Made by a program: the position numbers and the translations under genes. DNA of 64,000 bases from Ophiostoma sp. CBS 140.51 (taxonomy: Eukaryota > Ascomycota > Sordariomycetes > Ophiostomatales > Ophiostomataceae), in contig JANSLP010000022.1 of the NCBI GenBank assembly GCA_029298735.1, positions 62,001 to 126,000 on the forward strand, given 5' to 3'. Under the pieces are notes generated by a model, which was given only the letters and a program-made list of their open reading frames with translations, was not told where the DNA came from and did no database searches. Positions within the stretch are counted from its first letter, which is position 1, and the number at the start of each line of letters is the position of its first letter. This document shows, in pieces, positions 10,614 through 20,849 of this stretch.

Positions 10614-10738
10614 CTACTTTTCTTACGTCATCCGCCAACCACCGACCTCACCTCAACTTCGACCTCTAGAGCTTTCTTTTTGAAGCTTTACTCTTTCAAC
10701 ACTCACATCTCCCTCTCAACAACCACATCATCGCTACC

Positions 10739-11623
10739 ATGTCTTCCGAAGCCGAGCCCGATGTCATCCGCGTGTCCTACGAGGGCCGCGTCGCCACGCT
10801 GACCATTGACAACGCCAAGAAGCTGAACGCGCTGTCTCTCGGCCAATACTACGACCTTGCCGTCAAGATGGCCGAGATTGCCAAGCGCGACGACATCTAC
10901 GTCACCTTCCTGACCGGCAACGGCCGTTTCTTCTCTGCGTATGTACCACCCTCACTCATTTTAATTTGAACACCCACTTACGACTCCAGCGGCGCCGACG
11001 TCTCCCTGGCTCAGGGTACCCCCCTCGGCAACGGCCGTGAAGCTCACCAGCACTGGCTTCGCTCATTTGTCGCCAACAACCTCAACATTGCCCGCGCCTT
11101 TTACACCCACCCCAAGATCCTGGTCGTCGGCCTCAACGGCCCCGCCGTCGGCCTGTCGGCGGCACTCGTCGGCTTTGCTGACTTTGTGTACTGCACGCCC
11201 TCTACGTTCCTTTTGACTCCCTTCAGCTCGCTCGGTCTGGTCGCTGAGGGCGGCGCCTCGCTGGGTCTTGTGCAGCGTCTCGGCCGCAGTAAGGCCATGG
11301 AGGCTCTCATTATGAGCAAGCGCATCTCGAGCGCCGAGCTGCTGCAGACGGGCTTCGCCAATGCCATCTTTGACGGCGAGGATGCTGCTTCTGACGCGGC
11401 TTTCCACAAGCGCGTGCTCCGCGAGATTGACGACCGTCTGGGTGACCACTTAATTGGCGACTCGATGCTGGGCATCAAGCGGCTGGTGCGCCGTGCAGAC
11501 GATGAGACGCTAGACCGCCAGAACGTCAGCGAGGTTTTCGCGGGCCTGGATCGCTTCATGACAGGCGTGCCCCAGGAGGAGTTCCGCAAGTTGGCCATGG
11601 GCGAGAAGCGGCACAAGCTGTAA
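10739..11623 (+). CDS. ECI1: Delta3,Delta2-enoyl-CoA isomerase, probably peroxisomal
   Basis: Exons 10739-10938 and 10990-11623 encode 277 residues. The 51-nt intron (GTATGT to CAG) interrupts the oxyanion-hole segment, which reads S-A-G-A-D-V-S when spliced. The crotonase fold is clear. The block L-G-L-V-A-E-G-G matches the yeast Eci1 active-site region, with Glu153 as the likely proton-shuttling base. The enzyme moves cis/trans-3 double bonds to trans-2 during beta-oxidation of unsaturated fatty acids. The protein ends H-K-L, a variant peroxisomal targeting signal 1 (yeast Eci1 ends H-R-L). The promoter carries two FarA-type hexamers. Its 3' end faces COG1 across 187 bases. A generic enoyl-CoA hydratase is the alternative, but only one of the two hydratase glutamates seems to be present. 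Confidence 0.88.
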
Positions 11624-11810
11624 GGGAGGGACTGTTGTACGATGATTGATTGTGTATAAAAAGATTCATAGAATGAATGTACAGCAGAAAATGCTGCCTT
11701 GGATAATCAGAATATATATCGTGATAATTGATTGTGATGTAAACTGTATTACGGTCCCTTTTATTTTCATTAATTATACATAAGAATAGTCTTTGTTTTC
11801 TCCTATGTCT

Positions 11811-14651
11811 CTATGCCAACAGTCCGAATAGAAGACTCGTCTTCTTCCAGTAGTCTAGGGCTGCCTTGCTGATACGCTGCTGAGGTGTCCGGCTACCGCT
11901 ACCGTTGGCTTCCTTGTCCTCGGACAGACCTGTGCGCTTGAACACGGCGTCCTCCAGCTCGGCAATGCCCTTCTTCTTGCTCTTGTCCTTCTTTCCTGTT
12001 GTTGACGATGCACTGTCACTGCCCACACTGCACCGCAGCCAGGCAATGTCAAAGAGCCACTGCTTCAGCAGATCCCGGCGGTCGTCTGCAGACAGAGCCT
12101 CGGTGGATGATGTTGATGTATCTTCCTTCTCATCATCATCTTTGCTGCCGTTTGTCTTCTCAGCTGTCTCCTGAAGGTAGTCTGCCGTCTCGAGCAGCTT
12201 GGTCCACTGCTCACCGAGCTGTTCGGACACCTGCTTCTTTAGCTGGGCCACAGCGGCCGGACTCCACAGATCCATGCCGGCTGTGTCCATAGCAGTCGAC
12301 AGGTCGCGCAGGAACCGAAAGACACCAGGCGAAGGTGTTGATGGCAGAGCAGCCGATGTGCCCGCCACATCCCAGAGAACACGGCCAGCCACCGTTTTGC
12401 GTGTCAGCGTCTTGCTGGTAAATTGCTCAAGCGGCGACACGACAACGACACGGACAATGGCGGCATGCAACTCGGGGATAATCTGCAAACCGAGCTGGCC
12501 CACGGCCGTCGAGGACGACGTGGCCGGCCGCCGGCTGCGAATCTCGCGCAGGACACGCACAAGGTACATGGCAATGTTGCCCTTCGTAGTGGCACTGATA
12601 GTGTCCGACTTGGCGACGGCGGCCCACTCGGCAGCAATTTGTGTGTTGAGGTCCTGGAAAGCCGTGTCCAGCGCCGCCTCGAGACGGTCGTGCAGCGTCT
12701 GCGGATCGTCCTTGCTCAGCAGCTGCTGGCGCTGCGCAATCGTGTCCTCGTCCTCGACAATGTCATCCATGTCATTGTCCCAGCGCTGTTTGCGGAGCTG
12801 GTCGACGACGGCAGCAACGTCGTCCACGACATGGCGCCACGTGATATACGAGGTCACGGCTTTGGCAACGACATCGCTGCGGCCATGTAGGCGAGTAACC
12901 ACATCGCGCACAAACGACACGGCGCCTTCGGAGAGATCTGTGTCAATTGCTTTGTAGTCTTTGTCCGTGTTGCTGTTGCCCCACAGCTGGGCGTGCCGGT
13001 CGGATACGCCGTCCTGCCACGAAGCGAGCGTCGCAGCCACCTCGGATCCCACCAGACGCAGCTTGCCGACCTTGGTGGCCAGCACCTGAAGCATCCGCTG
13101 GTTGAAGACGGCGCGCATCTTGTCAAGCAGCTCCGATGGGTCGAAGCCACGGGCCTTGCTGCTGTCATGGATCCAGAGCTGCAGCACACGTGTACGCAAG
13201 TCCACAATGGCGTGCATGTCCAGGTAGCGGCGGATGGCAGGCGGCTGTCCCGTTCTCGGCTTGTCGGTTGACGACTCATCGGCCTGCTCCAGGGCCTTCT
13301 GGAGACCTGACACAAACACTTCACTGCCGCGCTCGGCCCATTTTGACAGCATCTCGCGTGCCTGCGTGGCATCGAGGTCGTTGTGGCGGATGTAGGGCTT
13401 GAAGTACTGCACACCCTCGCCACACCAGCGGGAGTACACGTCCAGACGCAAGCCCTCGATCTGGCGCAGGGCGTCGTCATCGAGTAGTGCCCGCCGCTTC
13501 AGGCCCAACAGAGCCTCGGGCAGTCGGTGAGGGAGCAGGGCTTGCACATCGAGGAGCGTCTTGGTGTAGAGAGCCAGCCCCCGCAGTACGTTGTCGGCCT
13601 TCCACGACGCACGGCAGTCCAGTAGCTGTTGACCCAGGTCGGCCTGATGGTGGTTCTGGTGCTCTTCGTCGTCCATCTCAAAGGCAAGGGCCATGGCCTG
13701 GCTACGGACATGCAGCAGCTGCCACAGGACATCGCGTGCGCCTGAAGTCGTGGCCAGACTGTGGGCGCAGAGGGCGCGCAGGAGGTCGTCTCGTGCGGTG
13801 GCTGCTGCCGATAATGTACGGTTCCGGTCGCGCTGCTCTCGCGCATCTTCGTCATCTCCACCGTCTTCGTTGGCACCGTCAATGTCGTCATCGTCGGCTT
13901 CTTCAGCTTCTGCTGCTGCTTTCTCCGAGGCAGTCGTGGGCACTGAGCGTTCGACAACCTCAATTATGTCCCGCAGTCGTCGCCGCAGACTGCCGAGTGT
14001 GCGCTTGGATGCTTCAATGGACGAAAGGACGGCTGCATCCTGGAGTGCCGACTGTTTTGATCTTGTTTTTGAGCTGGGAACGTCGCCCGACTTTTCATTC
14101 ATGCCCGACAACAACAGTCGGCTGAGAACGAGCACCTTGGACGCAAGCATGAGCCTCTCGCCCCAGCTTTGTTGTTGTTGGCGGTTTTGATGCCGTTGTT
14201 GGCGGGCAGACGCTTTAGTTGTCTTGGAAGCGGTATTGGCGCTCAAGTCTGGGTTCGTGCGTGAAAGCAGACGGCCAACTGTCCGAGAACACGCCTCGAG
14301 AAGCCGTGCACGAGCAGCCAAGCTCAGAGAAGACTGCTCCTGCTCATGGTCGACAAAGGAAGCCAGCGCCGTCACTTTGCCGCCAACGACCGCCCGGCCG
14401 CAGCGCCCGCCCATGCCGGCCAGCGTCGTCTGCGCGCCCTCCATGTCGGTGCGCATCTGCACAATCGTCTCGGCTGTTCCCAGAAGCTCGCGGTAGGAGC
14501 CGCCGACCTGCGTGCGCAGACGTGTGGCTTTGTCGTCGACCTGGACATGGAGGGTTTTGTGGATAGCGCGGATCTGGGGGAGGGTGTGGTTGGAGGAGAA
14601 GATCTGGGCCGAGGACGTTAGCAGCCCGACGTCCGGTTCGGTGATGGCCAT
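11811..14651 (-). CDS. COG1: Conserved oligomeric Golgi complex subunit 1
   Basis: This is an intronless gene of 946 residues. Residues of about 10-95 match the N-terminal Vps51/COG1 region, including the stretch S-Y-R-E-L-L-G-T-A-E-T-I, which is characteristic of Cog1 in fungi. The remainder is largely helical, as expected for a tethering-complex subunit, and carries acidic low-complexity insertions (about residues 245-270, and again near 850-865). Cog1 bridges the two lobes of the COG complex and supports retrograde vesicle tethering at the Golgi, needed for correct glycosylation. The stop lies near the end of the convergent isomerase gene. A palindromic CCAAT element sits about 235 bases upstream of the ATG. 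Confidence 0.85.
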   Translation of the reverse strand: MAITEPDVGLLTSSAQIFSSNHTLPQIRAIHKTLHVQVDDKATRLRTQVGGSYRELLGTAETIVQMRTDMEGAQTTLAGMGGRCGRAVVGGKVTALASFVDHEQEQSSLSLAARARLLEACSRTVGRLLSRTNPDLSANTASKTTKASARQQRHQNRQQQQSWGERLMLASKVLVLSRLLLSGMNEKSGDVPSSKTRSKQSALQDAAVLSSIEASKRTLGSLRRRLRDIIEVVERSVPTTASEKAAAEAEEADDDDIDGANEDGGDDEDAREQRDRNRTLSAAATARDDLLRALCAHSLATTSGARDVLWQLLHVRSQAMALAFEMDDEEHQNHHQADLGQQLLDCRASWKADNVLRGLALYTKTLLDVQALLPHRLPEALLGLKRRALLDDDALRQIEGLRLDVYSRWCGEGVQYFKPYIRHNDLDATQAREMLSKWAERGSEVFVSGLQKALEQADESSTDKPRTGQPPAIRRYLDMHAIVDLRTRVLQLWIHDSSKARGFDPSELLDKMRAVFNQRMLQVLATKVGKLRLVGSEVAATLASWQDGVSDRHAQLWGNSNTDKDYKAIDTDLSEGAVSFVRDVVTRLHGRSDVVAKAVTSYITWRHVVDDVAAVVDQLRKQRWDNDMDDIVEDEDTIAQRQQLLSKDDPQTLHDRLEAALDTAFQDLNTQIAAEWAAVAKSDTISATTKGNIAMYLVRVLREIRSRRPATSSSTAVGQLGLQIIPELHAAIVRVVVVSPLEQFTSKTLTRKTVAGRVLWDVAGTSAALPSTPSPGVFRFLRDLSTAMDTAGMDLWSPAAVAQLKKQVSEQLGEQWTKLLETADYLQETAEKTNGSKDDDEKEDTSTSSTEALSADDRRDLLKQWLFDIAWLRCSVGSDSASSTTGKKDKSKKKGIAELEDAVFKRTGLSEDKEANGSGSRTPQQRISKAALDYWKKTSLLFGLLA

Positions 14652-15127
14652 CGTGGAGGTGGAGGTGGGGGGTGGTCGTAGACCAGCAATGGCGATGTGA
14701 TCGTAGGTGGGTGATAGTCGATGAGAGGTGTTTGTTGAAGAACCGTGATGGTCGACGTTCTTGCCCGCCGTTGTTCTTGGCCAGCCTTTGTGTGGGTGTG
14801 AGATGATACGTGTGCAGCCCCGCTAGCGGGAAAGAGCCCACAAGGTGAAGGTCGAAGGTGGAAGGTATGCCAGGGGAGCAAATTGGCCAATGGGGAAGGG
14901 CCGGGGTCTAGCGGTCTTAGTCGGCGAGGAAGGCGCTACAGGCCGCTTTCAGTGCACGGCTGTAGCCTCATCAAATAATGACATAATAAGAGACGACAAC
15001 GTTCGAATCAACAAGACATATTCTACAAAGGACAACATTTAAAAATAATTCAAAAATATATTTCTAGGTCTGGAAGTTCGCTCAGTCACTGCCACACTCT
15101 CTTACTCCATCTACAGCGTTCCGCTGC
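14652..15127. other. Intergenic region between COG1 and the PBSP gene
   Basis: It holds the COG1 promoter, and bases about 14950-15127 are the AT-rich 3' flank of the next minus-strand gene. A B-box-like GTTCGAATC at 15001 has no matching tRNA fold. Confidence 0.6.
14882..14891. promoter_or_regulatory. Palindromic double CCAAT box
   Basis: ATTGGCCAAT contains CCAAT on both strands in a perfect ten-base palindrome, about 235 bases upstream of the COG1 start. CCAAT is bound by the HAP2/3/5 complex in fungi; occupancy here is inferred. Confidence 0.45.
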
Positions 15128-16042
15128 CTACTGTGAAACAGTGCCTGATGCCTCTGGCCGATCGTGCTTAACGGCATCAGCATAATCCTCCCACAGTTCC
15201 TCAACTTTGTGGCCCAGCAATCCCGGCCAAAAAGCTGCTCCGTCGTAGTGCTCCAGCCGCAGCTTCTCATTGATCCGACGCACCGTGCCGTCGCCGAAGC
15301 GCCGCTCCAGGTAGTCCAAGAAGTATGCCGTGTGCTGGTAGCCGCCGTCCCAACGGCCAACAGCTGCTGGCTCACGTTTCCAGTGCGGCGGTGACAGCGC
15401 ACACTTGAGTCGCACCCAGTCGGCAATGCCCTCTACCAGGCCGCCGGGACACGTGCCGCGGCCATCCCACTGGTAGCAGTGCACGAGTTCGTGGGTCAGG
15501 ACACCGGCAATTTCGGACGTCGCCCGCTCTTTGCGCGGCTTGATGCCCGCAATGTACCGCAGACTGAAATGGATCTCCTTGTGGTCGCCATCGAGCTCCG
15601 AGCCTGTCGTGTAGGCCACACCGTCCATGTCGCGCAGAATCACCGTGACAGAGCGAGTGGGCGTGATGTGCGTCTCGGGATCGGCGTACCAGGCGTTGCG
15701 TCCGTACAGGAAGCGCTGCACGTTGCCAACGGCCTGCTGTATCACGGCAGACACATTGACGGCTCCCAGGAACACGTCGGCACCCTCGTGGTTGAGATCA
15801 CGAATCTCGATGCGCAACTTAGGCTTGGGGTATGGTGGGGGTTCCGAGACGTGGTCGCTGAACTCTGCGTCGGCGGGCCCACTGGCACCTTCTGGCTGGT
15901 CTGGCGGAGGCATCGGTGTCGGAACTGGCGGAACAGCTGTGCTCGAGGCCACAGGCCGGGCATTTCCACTGTCGGCTGTCATTGTCGCCGTGTCGTCGAT
16001 TTCAGACTTGGGACGGTTGACCAGGATACGCTTGACCGTCAT
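15128..16042 (-). CDS. Plant basic secretory protein (PBSP)-type metallopeptidase-like protein
   Basis: This is a single-exon gene of 304 residues. The zinc-peptidase signature H184-E-L-V-H188 is present. A downstream G-L-V-E-G-I-A-D-W-V-R-L block is the other hallmark of the PBSP family and could supply the third zinc ligand. The family includes plant defence proteins and fungal or bacterial relatives of largely unknown substrate. The first 90 residues are low-complexity (Pro, Ala, Ser, acidic) and contain no hydrophobic signal peptide, so despite the family name the product looks cytosolic. The sequence CTTACACAG directly before the ATG resembles an intron end, so an upstream exon cannot be excluded, although I found no convincing donor. 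It shares a 1.2 kb divergent promoter with STU1. Confidence 0.82.
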   Translation of the reverse strand: MTVKRILVNRPKSEIDDTATMTADSGNARPVASSTAVPPVPTPMPPPDQPEGASGPADAEFSDHVSEPPPYPKPKLRIEIRDLNHEGADVFLGAVNVSAVIQQAVGNVQRFLYGRNAWYADPETHITPTRSVTVILRDMDGVAYTTGSELDGDHKEIHFSLRYIAGIKPRKERATSEIAGVLTHELVHCYQWDGRGTCPGGLVEGIADWVRLKCALSPPHWKREPAAVGRWDGGYQHTAYFLDYLERRFGDGTVRRINEKLRLEHYDGAAFWPGLLGHKVEELWEDYADAVKHDRPEASGTVSQ

Positions 16043-17249
16043 GGGCTGTGTAAGAGGCGGAGAGGTGAGAGAGGCAGCGTAAGGGGTGCGTAGGTATTCG
16101 GATCGGCTGGGAAGAGGAGATAGACGGAGAGAGGGATGTGCAGGATTGAGGTGTCTCTCGCTTCGAGGTGTAATTATGTCTGGTTGATGTTTGGGTTGTT
16201 TCTCTTGTTTGAGGCTTCAGTGTGCAACGCTCTGTTAGCGAGAGAAGGAGGGTCGACTGCAGTTTGAGGTAGAGGGTACTTTGAGTAGCTCGAGCTGTCA
16301 TATTTTGGTGCACAATTGGCAGCAGACTCGCCTAGTGCAGCTCTTAGCACGGCAATCAGTGGGGCTAGGCTGGCAGAATACAGTGAACTACAGTACCCAT
16401 AAGTATCCTCTACATGCGTTAGTGTTCAGCCCAACCCCGCCCGCGGCTGGCACACGCCACAGAACGCGACTTCAGGGCACTAGCGCATTTTGCTACAGCA
16501 ACAGACGCGGCTGCCAGATACAATCAACACCAATGGGGAAGGCACCTGGGCACCAACACGAGGGCGGAGGGGGGTGGAGTGCGACCCAAAAACATAGGGG
16601 TAAACTTTGGTAGAAGGTGCACAGGCTGGCAGCGATATGCCGGGCTGCGGTTTCCCGTTCTGGCCTTTGTTGACGCAAAACACTTCTGAGCACTTTAATT
16701 TTGGCGATCGGGTTGGCTCCTGCCCTGTGTGTGGATTGGGACCAGCCAGTGCCTGCCCGTTATTTCCAAGGGCTCCTTCCATATCGTACCCACGCTCCAC
16801 GCATCTTTCTCTCCTATTGTGAATTGTAAATTGTTAGATTAAGAGGCTTCATTCCTCAACTCTGAACAAATCACGACCACAATTCTCGACGGCGTGCACA
16901 CGCCCAACCCCCCTCCATTCCTCCCACTCCCCACCCCCCTGAACGCACGCTGTCCACAGTCCACCGCGTGTGCCGTGCGTCGACCAACAGCAGACCCTGT
17001 TTTGTTTGTTGCGGCATCGACCTTTCTCGATATCTCCAACTCTCCAACTTTTCAGTATCTTTTGAAAGGCCAATCGAATGACGACGACGACAGCATATCA
17101 CGACGACGATTTACATATAGAGAGTCACTCACTCGCCCACTGCCTCATTGACGGACGCGACAATCGACCCGCGCGTCGCTGACGCGCCCCTTTCCGCCCC
17201 TCCCCTTCCCGACTGACCCCCCGCCGCTTCTCCTCGACTTTTGCCCGCG
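16043..17249. other. Divergent promoter region, PBSP gene / STU1
   Basis: The first 250 bases are purine-rich on the plus strand (a likely minus-strand leader). The middle is mixed and moderately GC-rich. The last 400 bases are C/T-rich on the plus strand, as expected for the STU1 leader. No gene, tRNA or repeat is seen. Confidence 0.6.
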
Positions 17250-20200
17250 ATGGCCGATAAGATCACCCTCGAACAGGTCAATGAGCTGCTGGGCGTCCTG
17301 CGCACCGACGCCTCCGTCGACGCCAAGGTGCAGCTCGTCACGGCCGCCAAGTCAGGCATCAAGCAGCATAACGTGCCCGACCATACGATCCCCATCCTCT
17401 TCGAGGCTCTGCGCACAGCCTCTTCCTCACAACATGCAGCTCTTGTGAATGCCGGTTTCACGGGGCTGAACCACTTGTTGACGCGACTCTCGCGCCAGGA
17501 ACCCAAGTTCCTGGCCAAAGAGGCCGCTCGCACACTACCACTCATTGTCGAGAAGCTCGGCGACGTCAAGGAGAAGTACCGCACGCTTGCACAGCAGTCG
17601 CTCGTTACTTTGTACCAGGCGGCGCCCATGGACGTCGAGCGCTCGCTGCGCAATACCGCCATGACCGGCAAGAACCCGCGTGCCAAGGAGACCAGCATGC
17701 AGTGGCTGCTGCAGATGCACCACGAGCAGAACCTACCCTTCCGCGCCTACGTGCCTGTACTGATGGAACTGCTCGAAGACGCCGACGGCATGGTGCGCGA
17801 TGCCGCCAAGGCCACGGTCATTGAGCTCTTCCGCGACGCTCCCAACGCCGCCAAGACGGACCTTAAGAAGCAGCTCAAGAACTTCAAGGTGCGCCCAGCC
17901 ATAGAGCAGGCGATTGTCAAGGAACTAGCCCCGACTGGGGCTTCATCGTCTGCCGTAGCGGCTGATCCCGTTCCTCGCCCCGAGTCAGTCCAGGCTGTGC
18001 GGCCCAAGGCACCCATTTCGACAGCCACGAGCTTTGCTGCGAGCGTCTCGTCTCTCAGCGAGCGGCCCATCACCCCAATGCCCGACGCCAGCCGCGCTGA
18101 GGCAGTCGAGCCGGCCTATGTCAACACTCAGCGCGAACTCGACGATATTTTTAAGGAGATGCACGTCTGGTTCGAGGGCAAGGAGACGGAACAGAACTGG
18201 CTGAAGCGTGAAGAGAGCGTGACACGGTTGCGCCGTCTTTTGGCTGGCAATGCTGGCGACTACGCCGAGGCATTCCTAAACAACACCCGTGCACTGCTGG
18301 ACGGTATCATCAAGGCCGTTGTCACCCTGCGCACAAGTCTGTGCAAGGAAGGCTGTAGCCTTGTCCAGGACATCGCAAACACTTTTGGCGCGGGCATCGA
18401 CCCCATGGTTGAGATCCTGCTGCAAACGCTCGTCAAGTTGTCTGCAGGCACCAAGAAAATCAGCTCGCAGCTGGCCAACACCACGGTGGATGCCATTATT
18501 TCCAAGGCCACCTACAGCACACGTATCCTTCAGCACGTCTGGGGCGCGTGCCAGGACAAGAACGTCCAGCCACGCACTTATGCGTCTGGCTGGATCAAGA
18601 CCATTATCAACAAGGAGATGCACCACAAGAACCACGTGGAGCACTCGGGCGGCCTGGAATTGATTGAGAAGTGCATCAAGAAGGGTCTTGTTGACCCCAA
18701 CCCGGGCGTCCGTGAGCGCATGCGTGCTACATACTGGTTCTTTGCCGGTGTCTGGCCGGCACGGGCCGAGGTAATCATGACCGGTCTTGACGGCACCGCG
18801 CAGAAGCTGTTGCAGAACGACTCCAACAATCCCAACTCTCCCAAGAAGCCCGAGGGCGCAGCCGAGAAGGTGCGTCCCGGTCTGGGCTTCTCCAAGAGCA
18901 CAACCGGCGCGTCCAAGCCGTCCCTTCGCGAGGCTATGTTGGCCAAAAAGAAGGAGGCTCTGGTTACGCGCAACCTCCCTGCACGGCCGGGTTCGGCCAT
19001 GGCCCACTTCTCGCCGGTTCGCACAGTTTCGGGCTCATCCAACGCATCCTCTTCTTCCACTGCTGCAGGGACGTCAGGGACGTCAGGAGCGGCTGCGGAA
19101 GCCAAATTCACCCGCCAACGTGGTGAGGGTGGTCTGTCAGTTGCTCCTGTGCGGCCCGCTCGCCGGAGGCCTGAACTGCACGCACGGCCAGCCACAGCTG
19201 GACCCTACTCGGTGCGCACACACGACCATCCCTCGGCTGAGCAGTCGAGTCCACCAGAGCGGATGCGCTCCAAGGCAGCTATCACGCCAAAGACGCTCGG
19301 CGCCTCTCCTAAGCGGACAGGACCTGGGCCACGAACCCGGCCTGGCCACCAGGCGACGGCCAGCGATTCTAACTTGGTGACACCCTCTCGTGCTGTTGCA
19401 CCACCCGCCACAAAAGCGGCCGCCAGCAGACCTGGCGCAGCAGCATCGTCTCCGAGAACGAGTCCCGCGAAGCCCAAGCCTGGCGCAGTCCGTGGTGCAG
19501 CCGGTCATAAGGCGCCGCCTGCACACGCCTCGGCCAGCCCAACACGAGTCCGCAACAAGCCTGCACCTGAGCCGGTGCCAGAAGCAGAACTGGAAGAAGA
19601 ACTAGAGATTATCGAGAAGGCACCCGAGGTGGAGATTGAGCTGCCTCTGCCTATGGAGCGTTCTGTCACGCCCACATCTCCCACGCCAACCAAACCTGCA
19701 GTAGCAAGGAAGGTGGCTCCTGCGGCTGTTGCTCCTCCTCCCGTGGACGAAGATGATGCCTTGAATGCTATGGTGATGTCGCCTCCGCTCAAGGTCTACG
19801 AGGACCCGTTTCAGGACAACCAGTCTACGGCAACACCCACGGCAGCAATCTTTGCTCCTACGGTTCTAGAGGACAGACCAGTCAACGAGGATGCAGGCAA
19901 CCTGGCCCGTCTTCCCAGCGAGGATGCTGGTGCAGGTGTGGAAGCGGCCGTGTCTACTGACGCCTCTGCAATGACCGTCACGGACGCAACACGGCTCGAG
20001 CCCAATGCTCCGCCAGCCCTGTTCCCCTCGTCGCCGGAGAAGGCCAAGCAGAATGCACGCCTCCTCGACAGTGGTATCGCCAAAGTCAAGGCTCAAGCCC
20101 TGGACGTGCACGGCTTCCGCAAGCTGCAAGGCATCATCCGGGACGCCAGCAACGCAGCCATTAGCAACGGCATGACGACGAAGACGGGTGCTGTTGCGCT

Positions 20201-20849
20201 CTTCACCGACGACCGGTTCGACGCGTTGTTGTTGGGCCTCTTTGCCTACCTCGAGTCGCCCGTGACCAACGTACCGCCCGAGAAGGTGCAGGACGTCAAG
20301 GCGCAGATCCTGGCTACGATCAAGCTGCTCCTGAAAAAGTCGCGCGATAACTTCCAGCCGCACGTCTCGCGCGGTCTCGAAGCCCTGCTGGCGGCACGGG
20401 CTGGCTACGATGCGCGCACACACATGGTCGCTGGTCTGGAGCTGCTGGCGGACGAGCTAGTGACATTGGGTGATGCTGCCGAGATTGCTCTCGTGTTGAC
20501 ACGGGCCTTGAGCGGGCCAGTGAACGGTGCCTCCTCCCCTGCCAAGACGAAGCCCATCACCTCGCCGCACTCATTGAGCATGGGTTTGCACGTGCTGAAA
20601 GTGCTTGTCGATGCCCGCCCAGCCTTCCAACCGACCGACACGGAGTTGGCCCAGCTGTCGGGCCTGGCGCAGCATTGCCTCGAGAGCAGCGAGTCTGGTG
20701 TGCGCATGGACGCCGTGCAGCTGTGTGTCGCAGTGCACGAGCGGGTGGGTGATGCCCGGTTCTGGGGTGCGCTGCGGGGTGTCAAGGACGATCCCAAGTC
20801 ACTCATCACGTACTACATTGTGAAGCGGCAGCGGGAGCAGTCCGTGTAA
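17250..20849 (+). CDS. STU1: CLASP-family microtubule-binding protein Stu1
   Basis: This is a single-exon gene of 1199 residues. I place the start at the ATG at 17250 (M-A-D-K-I-T-L), since the in-frame codon nine bases upstream is TTG. Residues 1-230 form a TOG-like HEAT-repeat array. A second CLASP_N domain starts near residue 294 (Q-R-E-L-D-D-I-F) and runs to about 510. A long Ser/Pro/Arg/Lys-rich basic linker (about 540-870) would bind microtubules, and a helical C-terminal domain (about 940-1199) follows. Stu1/CLASP binds microtubules and tubulin, promotes spindle microtubule rescue and kinetochore attachment, and is essential in yeast. Length fits filamentous fungal Stu1. The absence of introns in 3.6 kb is notable but acceptable. 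Confidence 0.9.
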   Translation: MADKITLEQVNELLGVLRTDASVDAKVQLVTAAKSGIKQHNVPDHTIPILFEALRTASSSQHAALVNAGFTGLNHLLTRLSRQEPKFLAKEAARTLPLIVEKLGDVKEKYRTLAQQSLVTLYQAAPMDVERSLRNTAMTGKNPRAKETSMQWLLQMHHEQNLPFRAYVPVLMELLEDADGMVRDAAKATVIELFRDAPNAAKTDLKKQLKNFKVRPAIEQAIVKELAPTGASSSAVAADPVPRPESVQAVRPKAPISTATSFAASVSSLSERPITPMPDASRAEAVEPAYVNTQRELDDIFKEMHVWFEGKETEQNWLKREESVTRLRRLLAGNAGDYAEAFLNNTRALLDGIIKAVVTLRTSLCKEGCSLVQDIANTFGAGIDPMVEILLQTLVKLSAGTKKISSQLANTTVDAIISKATYSTRILQHVWGACQDKNVQPRTYASGWIKTIINKEMHHKNHVEHSGGLELIEKCIKKGLVDPNPGVRERMRATYWFFAGVWPARAEVIMTGLDGTAQKLLQNDSNNPNSPKKPEGAAEKVRPGLGFSKSTTGASKPSLREAMLAKKKEALVTRNLPARPGSAMAHFSPVRTVSGSSNASSSSTAAGTSGTSGAAAEAKFTRQRGEGGLSVAPVRPARRRPELHARPATAGPYSVRTHDHPSAEQSSPPERMRSKAAITPKTLGASPKRTGPGPRTRPGHQATASDSNLVTPSRAVAPPATKAAASRPGAAASSPRTSPAKPKPGAVRGAAGHKAPPAHASASPTRVRNKPAPEPVPEAELEEELEIIEKAPEVEIELPLPMERSVTPTSPTPTKPAVARKVAPAAVAPPPVDEDDALNAMVMSPPLKVYEDPFQDNQSTATPTAAIFAPTVLEDRPVNEDAGNLARLPSEDAGAGVEAAVSTDASAMTVTDATRLEPNAPPALFPSSPEKAKQNARLLDSGIAKVKAQALDVHGFRKLQGIIRDASNAAISNGMTTKTGAVALFTDDRFDALLLGLFAYLESPVTNVPPEKVQDVKAQILATIKLLLKKSRDNFQPHVSRGLEALLAARAGYDARTHMVAGLELLADELVTLGDAAEIALVLTRALSGPVNGASSPAKTKPITSPHSLSMGLHVLKVLVDARPAFQPTDTELAQLSGLAQHCLESSESGVRMDAVQLCVAVHERVGDARFWGALRGVKDDPKSLITYYIVKRQREQSV

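Larger units (their letters stand above)
9656..10738. other. Intergenic region upstream of the enoyl-CoA isomerase gene
   Basis: This 1.1 kb holds the 3' flank of HRQ1, a 12-base tandem repeat (9876-9906) and the isomerase promoter. Two FarA/FarB-type hexamers are listed separately. The last 300 bases are pyrimidine-rich and look like a 5' leader. No further gene is visible. Confidence 0.6.

Noticed and set aside
14990..15010. GTTCGAATC, a tRNA B-box-like sequence
   Set aside because: No T-stem complement flanks it and no A box or acceptor stem is present at the right distance.
17241..17249. Extension of Stu1 by three residues upstream of 17250
   Set aside because: The codon at 17241 is TTG; the ATG at 17250 gives the expected M-A-D-K start.
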